Positions 1 to 5,971 of a stretch of DNA of 8,022 nt are shown piece after piece. The stretch is from NCBI GenBank assembly GCA_964428935.1, contig CAYSAG010000243.1, positions 1 to 8,022 on the forward strand, read 5' to 3'. The notes beneath the pieces are model-generated. The model did not search any database. It saw only the letters and a list, made by a program, of their open reading frames with translations, and had not been told where the DNA came from. The stretch comes from JAADHY01 sp964428935 (lineage in GTDB: Bacteria > Planctomycetota > Planctomycetia > Planctomycetales > Planctomycetaceae). The position numbers and the translations under genes are program-made. The number at the start of each line of letters is the position of its first letter. Position 1 is the stretch's first letter.

Positions 1-92
1 GCCGCGGGCGGGAGCGGGAACTCCTTGTTGGCCGCTGCCGAGACAGTTGCGTCACAATCGACTGAGTCCCAATTTTTCGGTGTGACGGAGCA

Positions 93-452
93 CTAGTGCC
101 AGAAACGTTCGCCGTGCCAATTGAACTCTGGCTGCGTTTCCACCTCCACGTCCCCCAGAACTTTGGTCTGACACGCCAGCCGAAATTCGTCTTCGTGGCC
201 AATTCGAGCGAAGACGGCCATGGGGTGCCGCCAAATGTTGAACTTCTCCCACAGACGCGGCGGCGAGACGTTCTTTCGCCCGTTTCGAATGAGCACGCGG
301 CAGCCCGCACACAGCCCAAGTCCGCCGCAGTGGAGCCAACGCCGCCACCCGACGTGGACTTCGATTCCAGCCCGTCGAGCGACCGAACGCAAGTCCTCGC
401 CCGGCCGGGCTTCGACTTCGAGCCCTTCTTTGACGAAACGCACGGTTGGCAT
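93..452 (-). CDS. 2Fe-2S ferredoxin (adrenodoxin-like cysteine spacing)
   Basis: A 119-residue soluble electron carrier that should bind one [2Fe-2S] cluster in the cytoplasm; its redox partner cannot be told from the sequence. The cluster motif is visible as Cys42, Cys48 and Cys51 (C-x5-C-x2-C, in HCGGLGLCAGCRV) with the fourth ligand Cys94 in RLACQTKV. The C-x5-C spacing is that of adrenodoxin-type rather than plant-type (C-x4-C) ferredoxins. The N-terminus (MPTVRFVKEG) forms the opening beta strands expected of the fold, and the insert between the third and fourth cysteines is long (42 residues). The frame stays open upstream to an ATG at 692, but those 80 extra residues look non-coding, and the fold begins exactly at the ATG at 452. 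No good ribosome-binding site precedes it. The stop is TAG. It follows the giant coiled-coil gene on the same strand after a 345-base gap, so co-transcription is possible but unproven. Confidence 0.88.
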   Translation of the reverse strand: MPTVRFVKEGLEVEARPGEDLRSVARRAGIEVHVGWRRWLHCGGLGLCAGCRVLIRNGRKNVSPPRLWEKFNIWRHPMAVFARIGHEDEFRLACQTKVLGDVEVETQPEFNWHGERFWH

Positions 453-699
453 GAGCAGTTCAGCGGTCGGCCCGGGTTCACACCAAGCCAGTCGACTTGC
501 GAAAGGTGTCGAGGGCCGAGCACGACAGAGTTTTGTCCACGAGGCAAGGTGGTCGTCGCAACCGCCGCGACGGCACGCAGACGCCACCGGCGGACGGAAG
601 AAGCTCACCGCGCCGGCCGTCCAAGTCCAGAAGCAGCAAAACTCGAACGCGCCGTTCGGCCTCGTGGGTCGCCGGCACGTCGGTACCGGCACGCTCGGA

Positions 700-784
700 C
701 GGCGAAGCTCGACCCAACGAACAAAACGTCTCCGTCCGTGTTGGACAAGCTACCAGACTGGCGGTCGCGCGGCCAGCTTCGCCG
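700..784. repeat. Perfect 10-bp inverted repeat with 65-base spacer
   Basis: CGGCGAAGCT at 700-709 is repeated exactly in inverted form as AGCTTCGCCG at 775-784. The spacer contains smaller complementary pieces: CCAAC (714-718) with GTTGG further on, and GTCC/GGAC closing a five-base loop. If transcribed from the giant gene, the arms could close a folded domain of about 85 nucleotides. The right arm overlaps the compact hairpin at 771-790, so the two structures exclude each other. The matches are seen directly; any function is inference. Confidence 0.4.
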
Positions 785-790
785 CCGGCC
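771..790 (-). terminator. Compact GC-rich hairpin just after the giant gene's stop codon
   Basis: Seven bases beyond the TGA stop of the coiled-coil gene, the transcript can form a 7-bp stem (GGCCGGC pairing with GCTGGCC, with one G-U pair) around a six-base GGCGAA loop. Its position fits a terminator or a 3' end stabiliser. No U-tract follows, so it is not a classical intrinsic terminator; it could instead protect the mRNA 3' end or be chance in GC-rich DNA. Confidence 0.3.
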
Positions 791-797
791 TTCACGC

Positions 798-3700
798 TCA
801 CGCTTCCTCGCCGTCCGGCTGGCTGCAACAGCACGGCGAGTCCGGCTGGCTGGACGAGCCGGCTGGGCGCGGCGGGCGGCGCACCTGTTGGAAAGACAGA
901 AGCCGGTGCAGCTTGAGGAAGGAGTGGAGCAATTCGAGGCTGGACAAAGCGGTCACGGCTCCCGTCGCCCAAGCCAGACGCCAGTAAGTGGGGTTGTTCC
1001 AAAGGCCGACCGTCCAGAAACCGACTGTCAGCCCGCCGGCCACGGCCGTCAACGAGGCCTTGACGGCCAAGGCCTTGCCGAGCTTTTTCCACGCGTGCCG
1101 CGTGAGGGCTCGACGAGCCGAGCGGTTGGCCACCTCACGGAGCGTGTCCAAGTTGCTTCGCAGTTTCTCGGCCACTTCCACGCCGCAAGGCGGGGCGTCC
1201 AGTTCTGGTTCGAGCTGCTCGAGCGGCTCGACGGCCGGGCCGACGGCCCCCAGTTCGGGCTGCGGCCCCGGCGGCGAGTCCACCGTCGTCGCGACGGCCA
1301 GCTCGGACCCACCTTGTTCGACAGGCTCTTCCGACGCCGGGCGGTCTGGTGCGGAGTCGACTTGAACGCGAGCTCGGCGACTGCGGCCCAACAGCGTGGA
1401 CATGTACTCGGCAATGGACTGCCGGCCGTCGCCGCCGTCCGGGCTGTCCGTCGTTGACCCGCCTGTGGAGACGCTCTTGCCGGCGTGCGGCTCGTCGGTC
1501 TTGTCTGTGCAAGTCGCGTCGGCCTCTTCCTCGAAAAGACGCTTGAGGTACTTGGCCGTGACGAGCTGGGTGGCGGCGTTGGGTTTCTTCGAGCTTTCAG
1601 GCGGTTCCGCCGCCTGCTCCTCTCGGCTTTGCGCGTACTTGGCTTGAATTCGAGCGACCAGTTCGTCCAGACGGCTGTCGCTCGGTTGTGGCCGGTCGGG
1701 TCGTTCTGCACCAGACGACAAGAGGACGTGCTCGGCGGCTGCCGACGGCTGCTGGGACCGGCTTTGCTCGACGGCGGCCTTTTCCCGCTCGAGCCGTTCC
1801 GCCTGCTCCTGGAGCTCGCGGCTCCGCCGCTCCAGTTCTTCCCGCCGCCGCTGGAGCTCGTTTCGTTGCTGAAGGAGCTCTTTCCGCTGCCGAGCAAGTT
1901 CGTCTTCTTGCCGGGAAAGGTCTTCCTGCCGGCGGGCGAGCGTCTGCTGTTCCTGGGTGAGCTGCTTCTGCTGACGAGCGAGCTCGTCCTGCTGCGCAGC
2001 GAGCTGGCTCCGGCTTTGCTCGAGCTCGCTTCGCTCTCGTTCCAGCGCGTCCTGTCGTTGACGAAGCTCGTCCTGTTGCTGACGCAGTTCGCCGCGCTGC
2101 CGACGCAGCTCCTCGCGTTGCTGTTCCAGCTCCTGCGCCTTCTGCTGCAACTGCTGCTCTTGCCGCTGCAACTTCTCGGCCCGCTGCTCCAGTCCGCGCC
2201 GCTCGTCCTCCAAGCTTTGACGCTGCTCCTGCAGTTGCCGCCGTTGCTGCTCCAGCTCGCCGCGCTGCTTCTGCAGTTCCTCACGCTGCCGGTCCAGCTC
2301 TTGCTGCTGTTCGTCAAACGCGCGCTGCCTTTGTTCGAGCTGCTGCCGTTGGTCTTGCAGCTCCAGCCGAAGCCGCTCCAGCTCACGCTGCCGTTCCTGC
2401 AGCTTGTCGTTCTGCCGCTCCAGTTCCTGCCGCTGGTTTTCCAGCTCGTCTAGCTGCTGCTGCAGACGGTGCTTTTGCTCGCTCAGTTCTTGTTCGCGAC
2501 GGTCCAGCTCGTCTTCCCTTCGAGCCAGCGCGTCGCGTTGTTGCCGCAGTTGTTCGTTCCACGTTTGCAGCTCTTGCTGTTGCCGTTCCAGCTCGCTCTG
2601 CTCGCGGCCAAGCCGCTCTTCGGCTTCGGCCAGTTCGTTGCTCCGACTGGCCAGTCGCTCGCGCTGTTGCTGAAGCTCGGTCCGTTGTCGTTCTTGCTCG
2701 GCCTCACGCCGGCGCAGCTGGCGTTCGCGTTCGGCCAGCCGCTCGAGTTGTTCTTGCAGCGAGGCGTGCTCGGCGTTGAGCTGCTGCTGGTCGTCCGACA
2801 ACCGCTCGTGCCAGCGGTGCAGCTCGTCCTGCCGCTCGGCCAGTTGCTGCTGTTGTCGTTCGAGTTCCTGCCGCTGCTCCTGCTGCCGCTGGTCCCACTG
2901 CTCCAGTTCGGCTTGCCGGGTCTGGAGCTCTGCCTGCTGTTGCTGGAGCTGCCGGCGGGCCGCTTGCAGGCTTTGCTCTTGCTGCTCCAGTTGGCTGCGC
3001 CGGTCGGCCAGTTCTTGCTGGCGGGTTTCCAGTTCGGCTCGGTGTTGTTCCAGTTGTTTCCGTTGACCCTCGAGCGTCTGGCGCTGCCGTTGCAGCTGCT
3101 CGTGCTGTTGCTGCAGTTCGTCCTGCTGGCGCTGCAGTTGCTGCTGCTCGTGCACAAGGCGCTGCCGGTCTTGCTTGAGCTGTTCCCGCTGTTGCTCCAG
3201 CTGTTCGCGGTCTCGGGCCAGTCGTTCCTCGAGTTCGTTCACCTCGTCCCGCTGCCGGTTCAGCTCGTCGCGCCGGCGTTGCGAAGCCGCGGCGTCTTCT
3301 TCGAGCTGGCTGCGGGCAGCGTCGAGCTGCTGCCGCTTGTCGTTCAGTTTCGCCTCGAGCTGTTCGACCCGTTCTCGTTGCCGTTGCAGTTCGTCCCGCA
3401 GTTCGTCGAGCTGTTGTCTTCGTGCGTCCAGTTCGTGCTGTGTTGAGGTCAGCCGCTGCCGTTCGGCTTCGAGCCGCTCGCGCCGCTGAGCCAGCTCGTC
3501 GGCTTCGCGCTCCAGTTCCGCCCGTCGTTCGTCCAACCGTCGCTGCTCGTCGTGGACCTGACGTTCCAGCTCGTCGACGGCGGCTCGCTGTGCCTCCAGT
3601 TCCCGCTTGGCCTGTTCGAACGCTTGCCGCGACTCGGCGACTCGGCGGCGAGCTTTCTCCACGTCGTGCTGCCGCTGCCGTTCGGCTTCCTGAGCTTCCA

Positions 3701-5414
3701 AGACTGCTTCGCGCCGCTGCTCCAGCGACACGGCTTCGGCTTGGAGCGCCGTCTGCATTTCGGACAACGACGCGCGTTCGGCCTCGACTCGCTGCTCCAG
3801 TCGGTCGACCTCGTGCCGCTGCTCTTCCAACCGTTTCCGCTGTTGCTCCAGCTCTCTCTGCTGTTCGTCCAGCCGCTGGCGTTCGGCGTTCAGTTTCTCG
3901 CGCCGCTGTCGCAGCTCGTGCCGGCGCTGCTCAACCTCCGCCGCTTGCTGTTGCAGTTGGCGTTGCTCTTGCTGCACCTTGCGGAGTTCGACGGCCAGCC
4001 GCTCCGTGTCGGCGTCGAGTGCGGCCAGTTGAGCTTCGACGTCGGAGCGTGAGCGGGCGAGCGTTTGGCGTTCGGCTTCCACTTGTTGCCAGTGCTCGTT
4101 CAGTTGCTGACGCCGGGCCTGTAGTTCGGCTCGACGCGAAGCCAGCTCGTGCCGTTCGTCGAGCACCCACTGTTGCAGCCGACGCAGTCGTTGCTGCAGC
4201 TGGTCGACTTCCGCTGCCTCCTGCCGCAGTCGTTCCGTCTGCGCGTCGAGTTCTCGTTGTTGCCGCTCCAGCTCTTGCTGCAGGCGGTCCAGCGTTTCCT
4301 TTTCCGCCTCCCGCTCTTGCCGCTCGGCCTGCAGAGCGGCTCGCTGCACTTGCAGTTTTTCGGCGCGAGCTTCCAGTTGCCGACGGCGGTCTTCCAGCGA
4401 GCGACGCAGGTGCGTCAGGCTCTCGTGCTCCGACGCCGCTTCCGCCTCGGCCGCCTGCACCTTTCGCTGAAGCTGCTCCACTTGGCGGCGCAAGGGGGTG
4501 AGTTCGGGGCGCTCTGCGTTGGTCGGTCGGGCTCGAGGCGGCTCGGCTTCGAGCGTTTTGGGCGTGCGCGACTCGACTTCCGTCTGCTCGGTGGCCGGTG
4601 CAGGAGCCGGGGGGAACGAACCGCTGACGGGCGAACGGCCACCGGCCGGTCGGGCCGAAGCGGGCGGAGCGGCGGGCGTTGTCTTCGGCGTTTCACGCGA
4701 AGGGGCCGTCGACGGTGTTGCCGGCTGCCGGAGCAACTGAGCGGCCGACGGCGGAAGCAGGCCCGCGGCCACGGCTTGCTGAATGGCTTGCTCCAAAGCG
4801 GCCCAAGGTGTCGCTTCGACGGTGGCCTGGGGCGTGGTCGCTGACCGTTGGCCGTTCGGTTCGGCAGCGGCTCCGGGTCGAAGCGGTGAGCCGAACGGCC
4901 CGCGGGTGGACGAGCCGACGGACGGGTGCGGCTCGGAGCTGCACGGCCGGGACGCTGGCTCCGGCGGACACGGCGTGGTGTCGACCAGCCGCTCGCTCCA
5001 CGACAGGGCGGCAACCCGCGACGACCCGGACACGCTGAAGCCCGGGTCACTGAAACCGAGTTGCTCCAGGTCGGCCTCCGTGGCCGCTCGCAAAACGAAC
5101 TCGACGGGGCCGACAGCCAGCCGGTCACCGGGGCTCAGCAGCTCCTCGCGTGCCGGTGCGTCGTTGACCCAGGTGTGAGCGTCCCAGGCTTTCAAGACGA
5201 CGCGTCTGGGTCCGACCAACAGCGTGCAGTGCAGCGGGCGAACGCCAGGAACGGGCAAACACAGCGTGCAGTCTTTGGCCGAACCGACGGTCGTCCGACC
5301 AGGCCGAAGCAGAACCGGGCGAATTCCCAACGACGACCGGTGTGCCGGTTCGAGAACGAGCAGCTCGGTCCGCGTCGGGCGTCCGACTGGCGAATTCAGT
5401 ACGACGACAGACAT
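798..5414 (-). CDS. Giant FHA-domain coiled-coil protein with C-terminal membrane hairpin
   Basis: A 1538-residue protein of unknown function, probably a cytoplasmic rod anchored in the membrane. Domain order: an FHA domain (about 30-110; VGSAKDCTLCL, then VRPLHC, HTWVND and LLSPGDRLAVGPVEF); a Pro/Ala/Ser-rich linker (about 125-300) with a short predicted helix near 205-230; a continuous heptad coiled coil (305-1221); a tail with helical islands near 1246-1266, 1278-1297 and 1332-1346 (SIAEYMSTLLGRSR); a basic helix (about 1414-1447); and two hydrophobic segments (about 1448-1472 and 1478-1505), followed by a polar tail with Cys1528-1530. The ATG at 5414 was chosen because GGGAG lies six bases upstream and the FHA fold begins soon after; the frame stays open to 5930, but that extension resembles no domain. 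FHA domains usually bind phosphothreonine, but several binding residues are replaced here. Database matches to Smc, myosin or Rad50 would reflect heptad composition only, as no ATPase motif is present. Confidence 0.85.
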   Translation of the reverse strand: MSVVVLNSPVGRPTRTELLVLEPAHRSSLGIRPVLLRPGRTTVGSAKDCTLCLPVPGVRPLHCTLLVGPRRVVLKAWDAHTWVNDAPAREELLSPGDRLAVGPVEFVLRAATEADLEQLGFSDPGFSVSGSSRVAALSWSERLVDTTPCPPEPASRPCSSEPHPSVGSSTRGPFGSPLRPGAAAEPNGQRSATTPQATVEATPWAALEQAIQQAVAAGLLPPSAAQLLRQPATPSTAPSRETPKTTPAAPPASARPAGGRSPVSGSFPPAPAPATEQTEVESRTPKTLEAEPPRARPTNAERPELTPLRRQVEQLQRKVQAAEAEAASEHESLTHLRRSLEDRRRQLEARAEKLQVQRAALQAERQEREAEKETLDRLQQELERQQRELDAQTERLRQEAAEVDQLQQRLRRLQQWVLDERHELASRRAELQARRQQLNEHWQQVEAERQTLARSRSDVEAQLAALDADTERLAVELRKVQQEQRQLQQQAAEVEQRRHELRQRREKLNAERQRLDEQQRELEQQRKRLEEQRHEVDRLEQRVEAERASLSEMQTALQAEAVSLEQRREAVLEAQEAERQRQHDVEKARRRVAESRQAFEQAKRELEAQRAAVDELERQVHDEQRRLDERRAELEREADELAQRRERLEAERQRLTSTQHELDARRQQLDELRDELQRQRERVEQLEAKLNDKRQQLDAARSQLEEDAAASQRRRDELNRQRDEVNELEERLARDREQLEQQREQLKQDRQRLVHEQQQLQRQQDELQQQHEQLQRQRQTLEGQRKQLEQHRAELETRQQELADRRSQLEQQEQSLQAARRQLQQQQAELQTRQAELEQWDQRQQEQRQELERQQQQLAERQDELHRWHERLSDDQQQLNAEHASLQEQLERLAERERQLRRREAEQERQRTELQQQRERLASRSNELAEAEERLGREQSELERQQQELQTWNEQLRQQRDALARREDELDRREQELSEQKHRLQQQLDELENQRQELERQNDKLQERQRELERLRLELQDQRQQLEQRQRAFDEQQQELDRQREELQKQRGELEQQRRQLQEQRQSLEDERRGLEQRAEKLQRQEQQLQQKAQELEQQREELRRQRGELRQQQDELRQRQDALERERSELEQSRSQLAAQQDELARQQKQLTQEQQTLARRQEDLSRQEDELARQRKELLQQRNELQRRREELERRSRELQEQAERLEREKAAVEQSRSQQPSAAAEHVLLSSGAERPDRPQPSDSRLDELVARIQAKYAQSREEQAAEPPESSKKPNAATQLVTAKYLKRLFEEEADATCTDKTDEPHAGKSVSTGGSTTDSPDGGDGRQSIAEYMSTLLGRSRRARVQVDSAPDRPASEEPVEQGGSELAVATTVDSPPGPQPELGAVGPAVEPLEQLEPELDAPPCGVEVAEKLRSNLDTLREVANRSARRALTRHAWKKLGKALAVKASLTAVAGGLTVGFWTVGLWNNPTYWRLAWATGAVTALSSLELLHSFLKLHRLLSFQQVRRPPRPAGSSSQPDSPCCCSQPDGEEA
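1752..4502 (-). repeat. 131 uninterrupted in-phase heptads (21-base period)
   Basis: This is the coiled-coil part of the giant protein, residues 305-1221. Every seventh residue from Leu305 is Leu, Val or Phe in 125 of 131 heptads by hand count. The exceptions are Ala326, Arg368, Glu578, Ser711, Gln844 and Gln907. No skip or stutter changes the phase, and the count agrees with the DNA coordinates at both ends. The other six positions are mostly Gln, Arg, Glu, Asp and Ala, as in LEQQREELRRQRGEL; a second hydrophobic at heptad position 4 or 5 is only occasional. At DNA level this is a degenerate 21-base periodicity with recurring CTGGAG/CAGCTC-like words, without exact long copies. Confidence 0.9.
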
Positions 5415-5420
5415 GAATGG

Positions 5421-5425
5421 CTCCC
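5421..5425 (-). promoter_or_regulatory. Ribosome-binding site of the giant gene
   Basis: The minus strand reads GGGAG followed by six bases and then ATG at 5414. This is a good Shine-Dalgarno match at workable spacing, and it decides the start against the open frame extending to 5930. Confidence 0.65.
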
Positions 5426-5435
5426 AATTCGCTCT

Positions 5436-5479
5436 CGCCAAAGACCGCCGGTCTGGCGCGAAACGGCTCTTCCGTTTCG
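5436..5479 (-). promoter_or_regulatory. Two abutting hairpins in the leader of the giant gene's mRNA
   Basis: Hairpin A (5459-5479) is a perfect 8-bp stem, CGAAACGG with CCGTTTCG, closing a five-base loop (AAGAG in the transcript). Hairpin B (5436-5458) begins at the very next base: CGCC/GGCG, then a two-base bulge, then AGACC/GGTCT around a three-base loop. The pair ends ten bases before the GGGAG ribosome-binding site, and no base lies between the two stems, so they could stack. Known classes such as riboswitches or T-boxes were not recognised. A role in translation control or mRNA stability is inference. Confidence 0.5.
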
Positions 5480-5582
5480 ACCCCGCTGGAGGCTCTGCCG
5501 GCTGCGACGTCGGTCCGTCCACGCCGCGCAGACCCTTCCCGCAGACGCCACTCCACAGAGAAAGACGAAGGGGGTCCTGTGG

Positions 5583-5611
5583 CTTGTAGCTCACAGACCG
5601 CAAGCGGTCAA
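5583..5611 (-). promoter_or_regulatory. Candidate sigma-70-type promoter for the giant gene
   Basis: On the minus strand, TTGACC (5611-5606) and TACAAG (5588-5583) are separated by 17 bases, matching the -35 and -10 consensus at five and four of six positions. Transcription would begin near 5576 and give a leader of about 160 bases that includes the two hairpins. The -35 overlaps the dyad GACCGC-AA-GCGGTC (5596-5609). Confidence 0.5.
5596..5609. promoter_or_regulatory. Possible operator dyad GACCGC-AA-GCGGTC
   Basis: A perfect 6-2-6 inverted repeat covers the -35 element and spacer of the minus-strand promoter, a position where a bound repressor would block RNA polymerase. Its right half (GCGGTCAA) recurs at 5878-5885, at the edge of the plus-strand -10 element. 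No regulator gene is visible in the window, so the operator role is inference. Confidence 0.3.
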
Positions 5612-5855
5612 AAGCGGGCCCCTCGGCGGCTTTGAGAAAGGCCCAACCGGGCGTAGGGCCGAGTCGGGGAGGGCGGTTCGTGCGGGTCGCGCCACGAGAC
5701 GGGAGCGGGCGGAAGGAACCGGGTGGCGGGCCGCGTCGAGTTGTCGCGGTTTTGCCGGAAAGGCCGGCTTGTCCGAAACTGCGTGTGTTGTTTTGGTTCA
5801 GCGAGCGAAGGCGAGCTTGCCGGCCGCGGCTGCCCCGGTTCGCCCACGAATCGGT

Positions 5856-5865
5856 GTCAATTGAC
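5856..5865. promoter_or_regulatory. 10-bp palindrome GTCAATTGAC at the plus-strand -35
   Basis: A perfect palindrome with an AT-rich centre in GC-rich surroundings. Its right half supplies the TTGAC of the plus-strand -35 element. The left half read on the minus strand gives consensus TTGACA, but no matching -10 follows at 16-18 bases, so I do not call a second minus-strand promoter here. Confidence 0.3.
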
Positions 5866-5889
5866 CCGCTGGTGACGGCGGTCAATAAT
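5861..5889 (+). promoter_or_regulatory. Strong-looking sigma-70-type promoter for the zinc-ribbon gene pair
   Basis: TTGACC (5861-5866) and AATAAT (5884-5889) are separated by exactly 17 bases; each box matches the consensus at five of six positions, which is notable in DNA this GC-rich. Transcription would start near 5896, leaving a leader of about 75 bases before the ATG at 5972. Confidence 0.7.
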
Positions 5890-5971
5890 CGCTGTCGGCT
5901 GGGGGCAGGCAACGGGCGTCCGGAAGCCAAAGGCCGGGGGCGCGGGACGCTGTTGGCGAGTCTGGGTGGCC

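Larger units (their letters stand above)
453..797. other. 345-base gap between the ferredoxin and coiled-coil genes, no supported gene
   Basis: No frame here gives a protein that looks real. The open frame extending the ferredoxin upstream to 692 is rich in Cys, Arg and Pro without any domain. The stretch holds inverted repeats (listed separately) near the end of the upstream gene. I saw no convincing sigma-70 promoter for the ferredoxin and no tRNA-like arms. It is long for a spacer inside an operon, so it could hold an unrecognised promoter or a structured RNA. Confidence 0.5.
5415..5971. other. Divergent intergenic region between the giant gene and the zinc-ribbon gene
   Basis: About 550 bases separate two genes that are transcribed away from each other. 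The region holds one candidate promoter for each direction, two adjacent hairpins in the leader of the minus-strand gene, and two short dyads at the -35 elements (listed separately). The middle part (about 5612-5855) shows only small GC-rich inverted repeats, for example GCCGG/CCGGC around AAAGG at 5754-5768, and no gene. The minus-strand frame through it happens to lack stops but encodes nothing recognisable. Confidence 0.6.

Noticed and set aside
453..692. 80-residue N-terminal extension of the ferredoxin
   Set aside because: It is Cys/Arg/Pro-rich without structure, while the ferredoxin fold begins precisely at the ATG at 452.
700..784. tRNA gene in the folded 85-base stretch
   Set aside because: One segment resembles a D-loop (AGTCTGGTAG on the minus strand), but there is no T-arm consensus or anticodon arm at the right distance.
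1485..4844. Long plus-strand open frames rich in Leu-Leu-Gln or Arg-Ala opposite the coiled coil (for example 1485-2453, 2469-3446, 3422-4501)
   Set aside because: They mirror the 21-base heptad period on the other strand. The GAG/CAG-rich sense codons become CTC/CTG on the complement and rarely form stops. They have no ribosome-binding sites or domain pattern.
798..5414. Smc/Rad50-type chromosome segregation ATPase
   Set aside because: There is no Walker A, Walker B or ABC signature at either end and no central hinge. Only the heptad composition is shared.
5415..5930. N-terminal extension of the giant protein to an ATG at 5930
   Set aside because: The 172 extra residues show no domain, would cover the promoter and leader hairpins, and lie upstream of a good ribosome-binding site and ATG at 5414.
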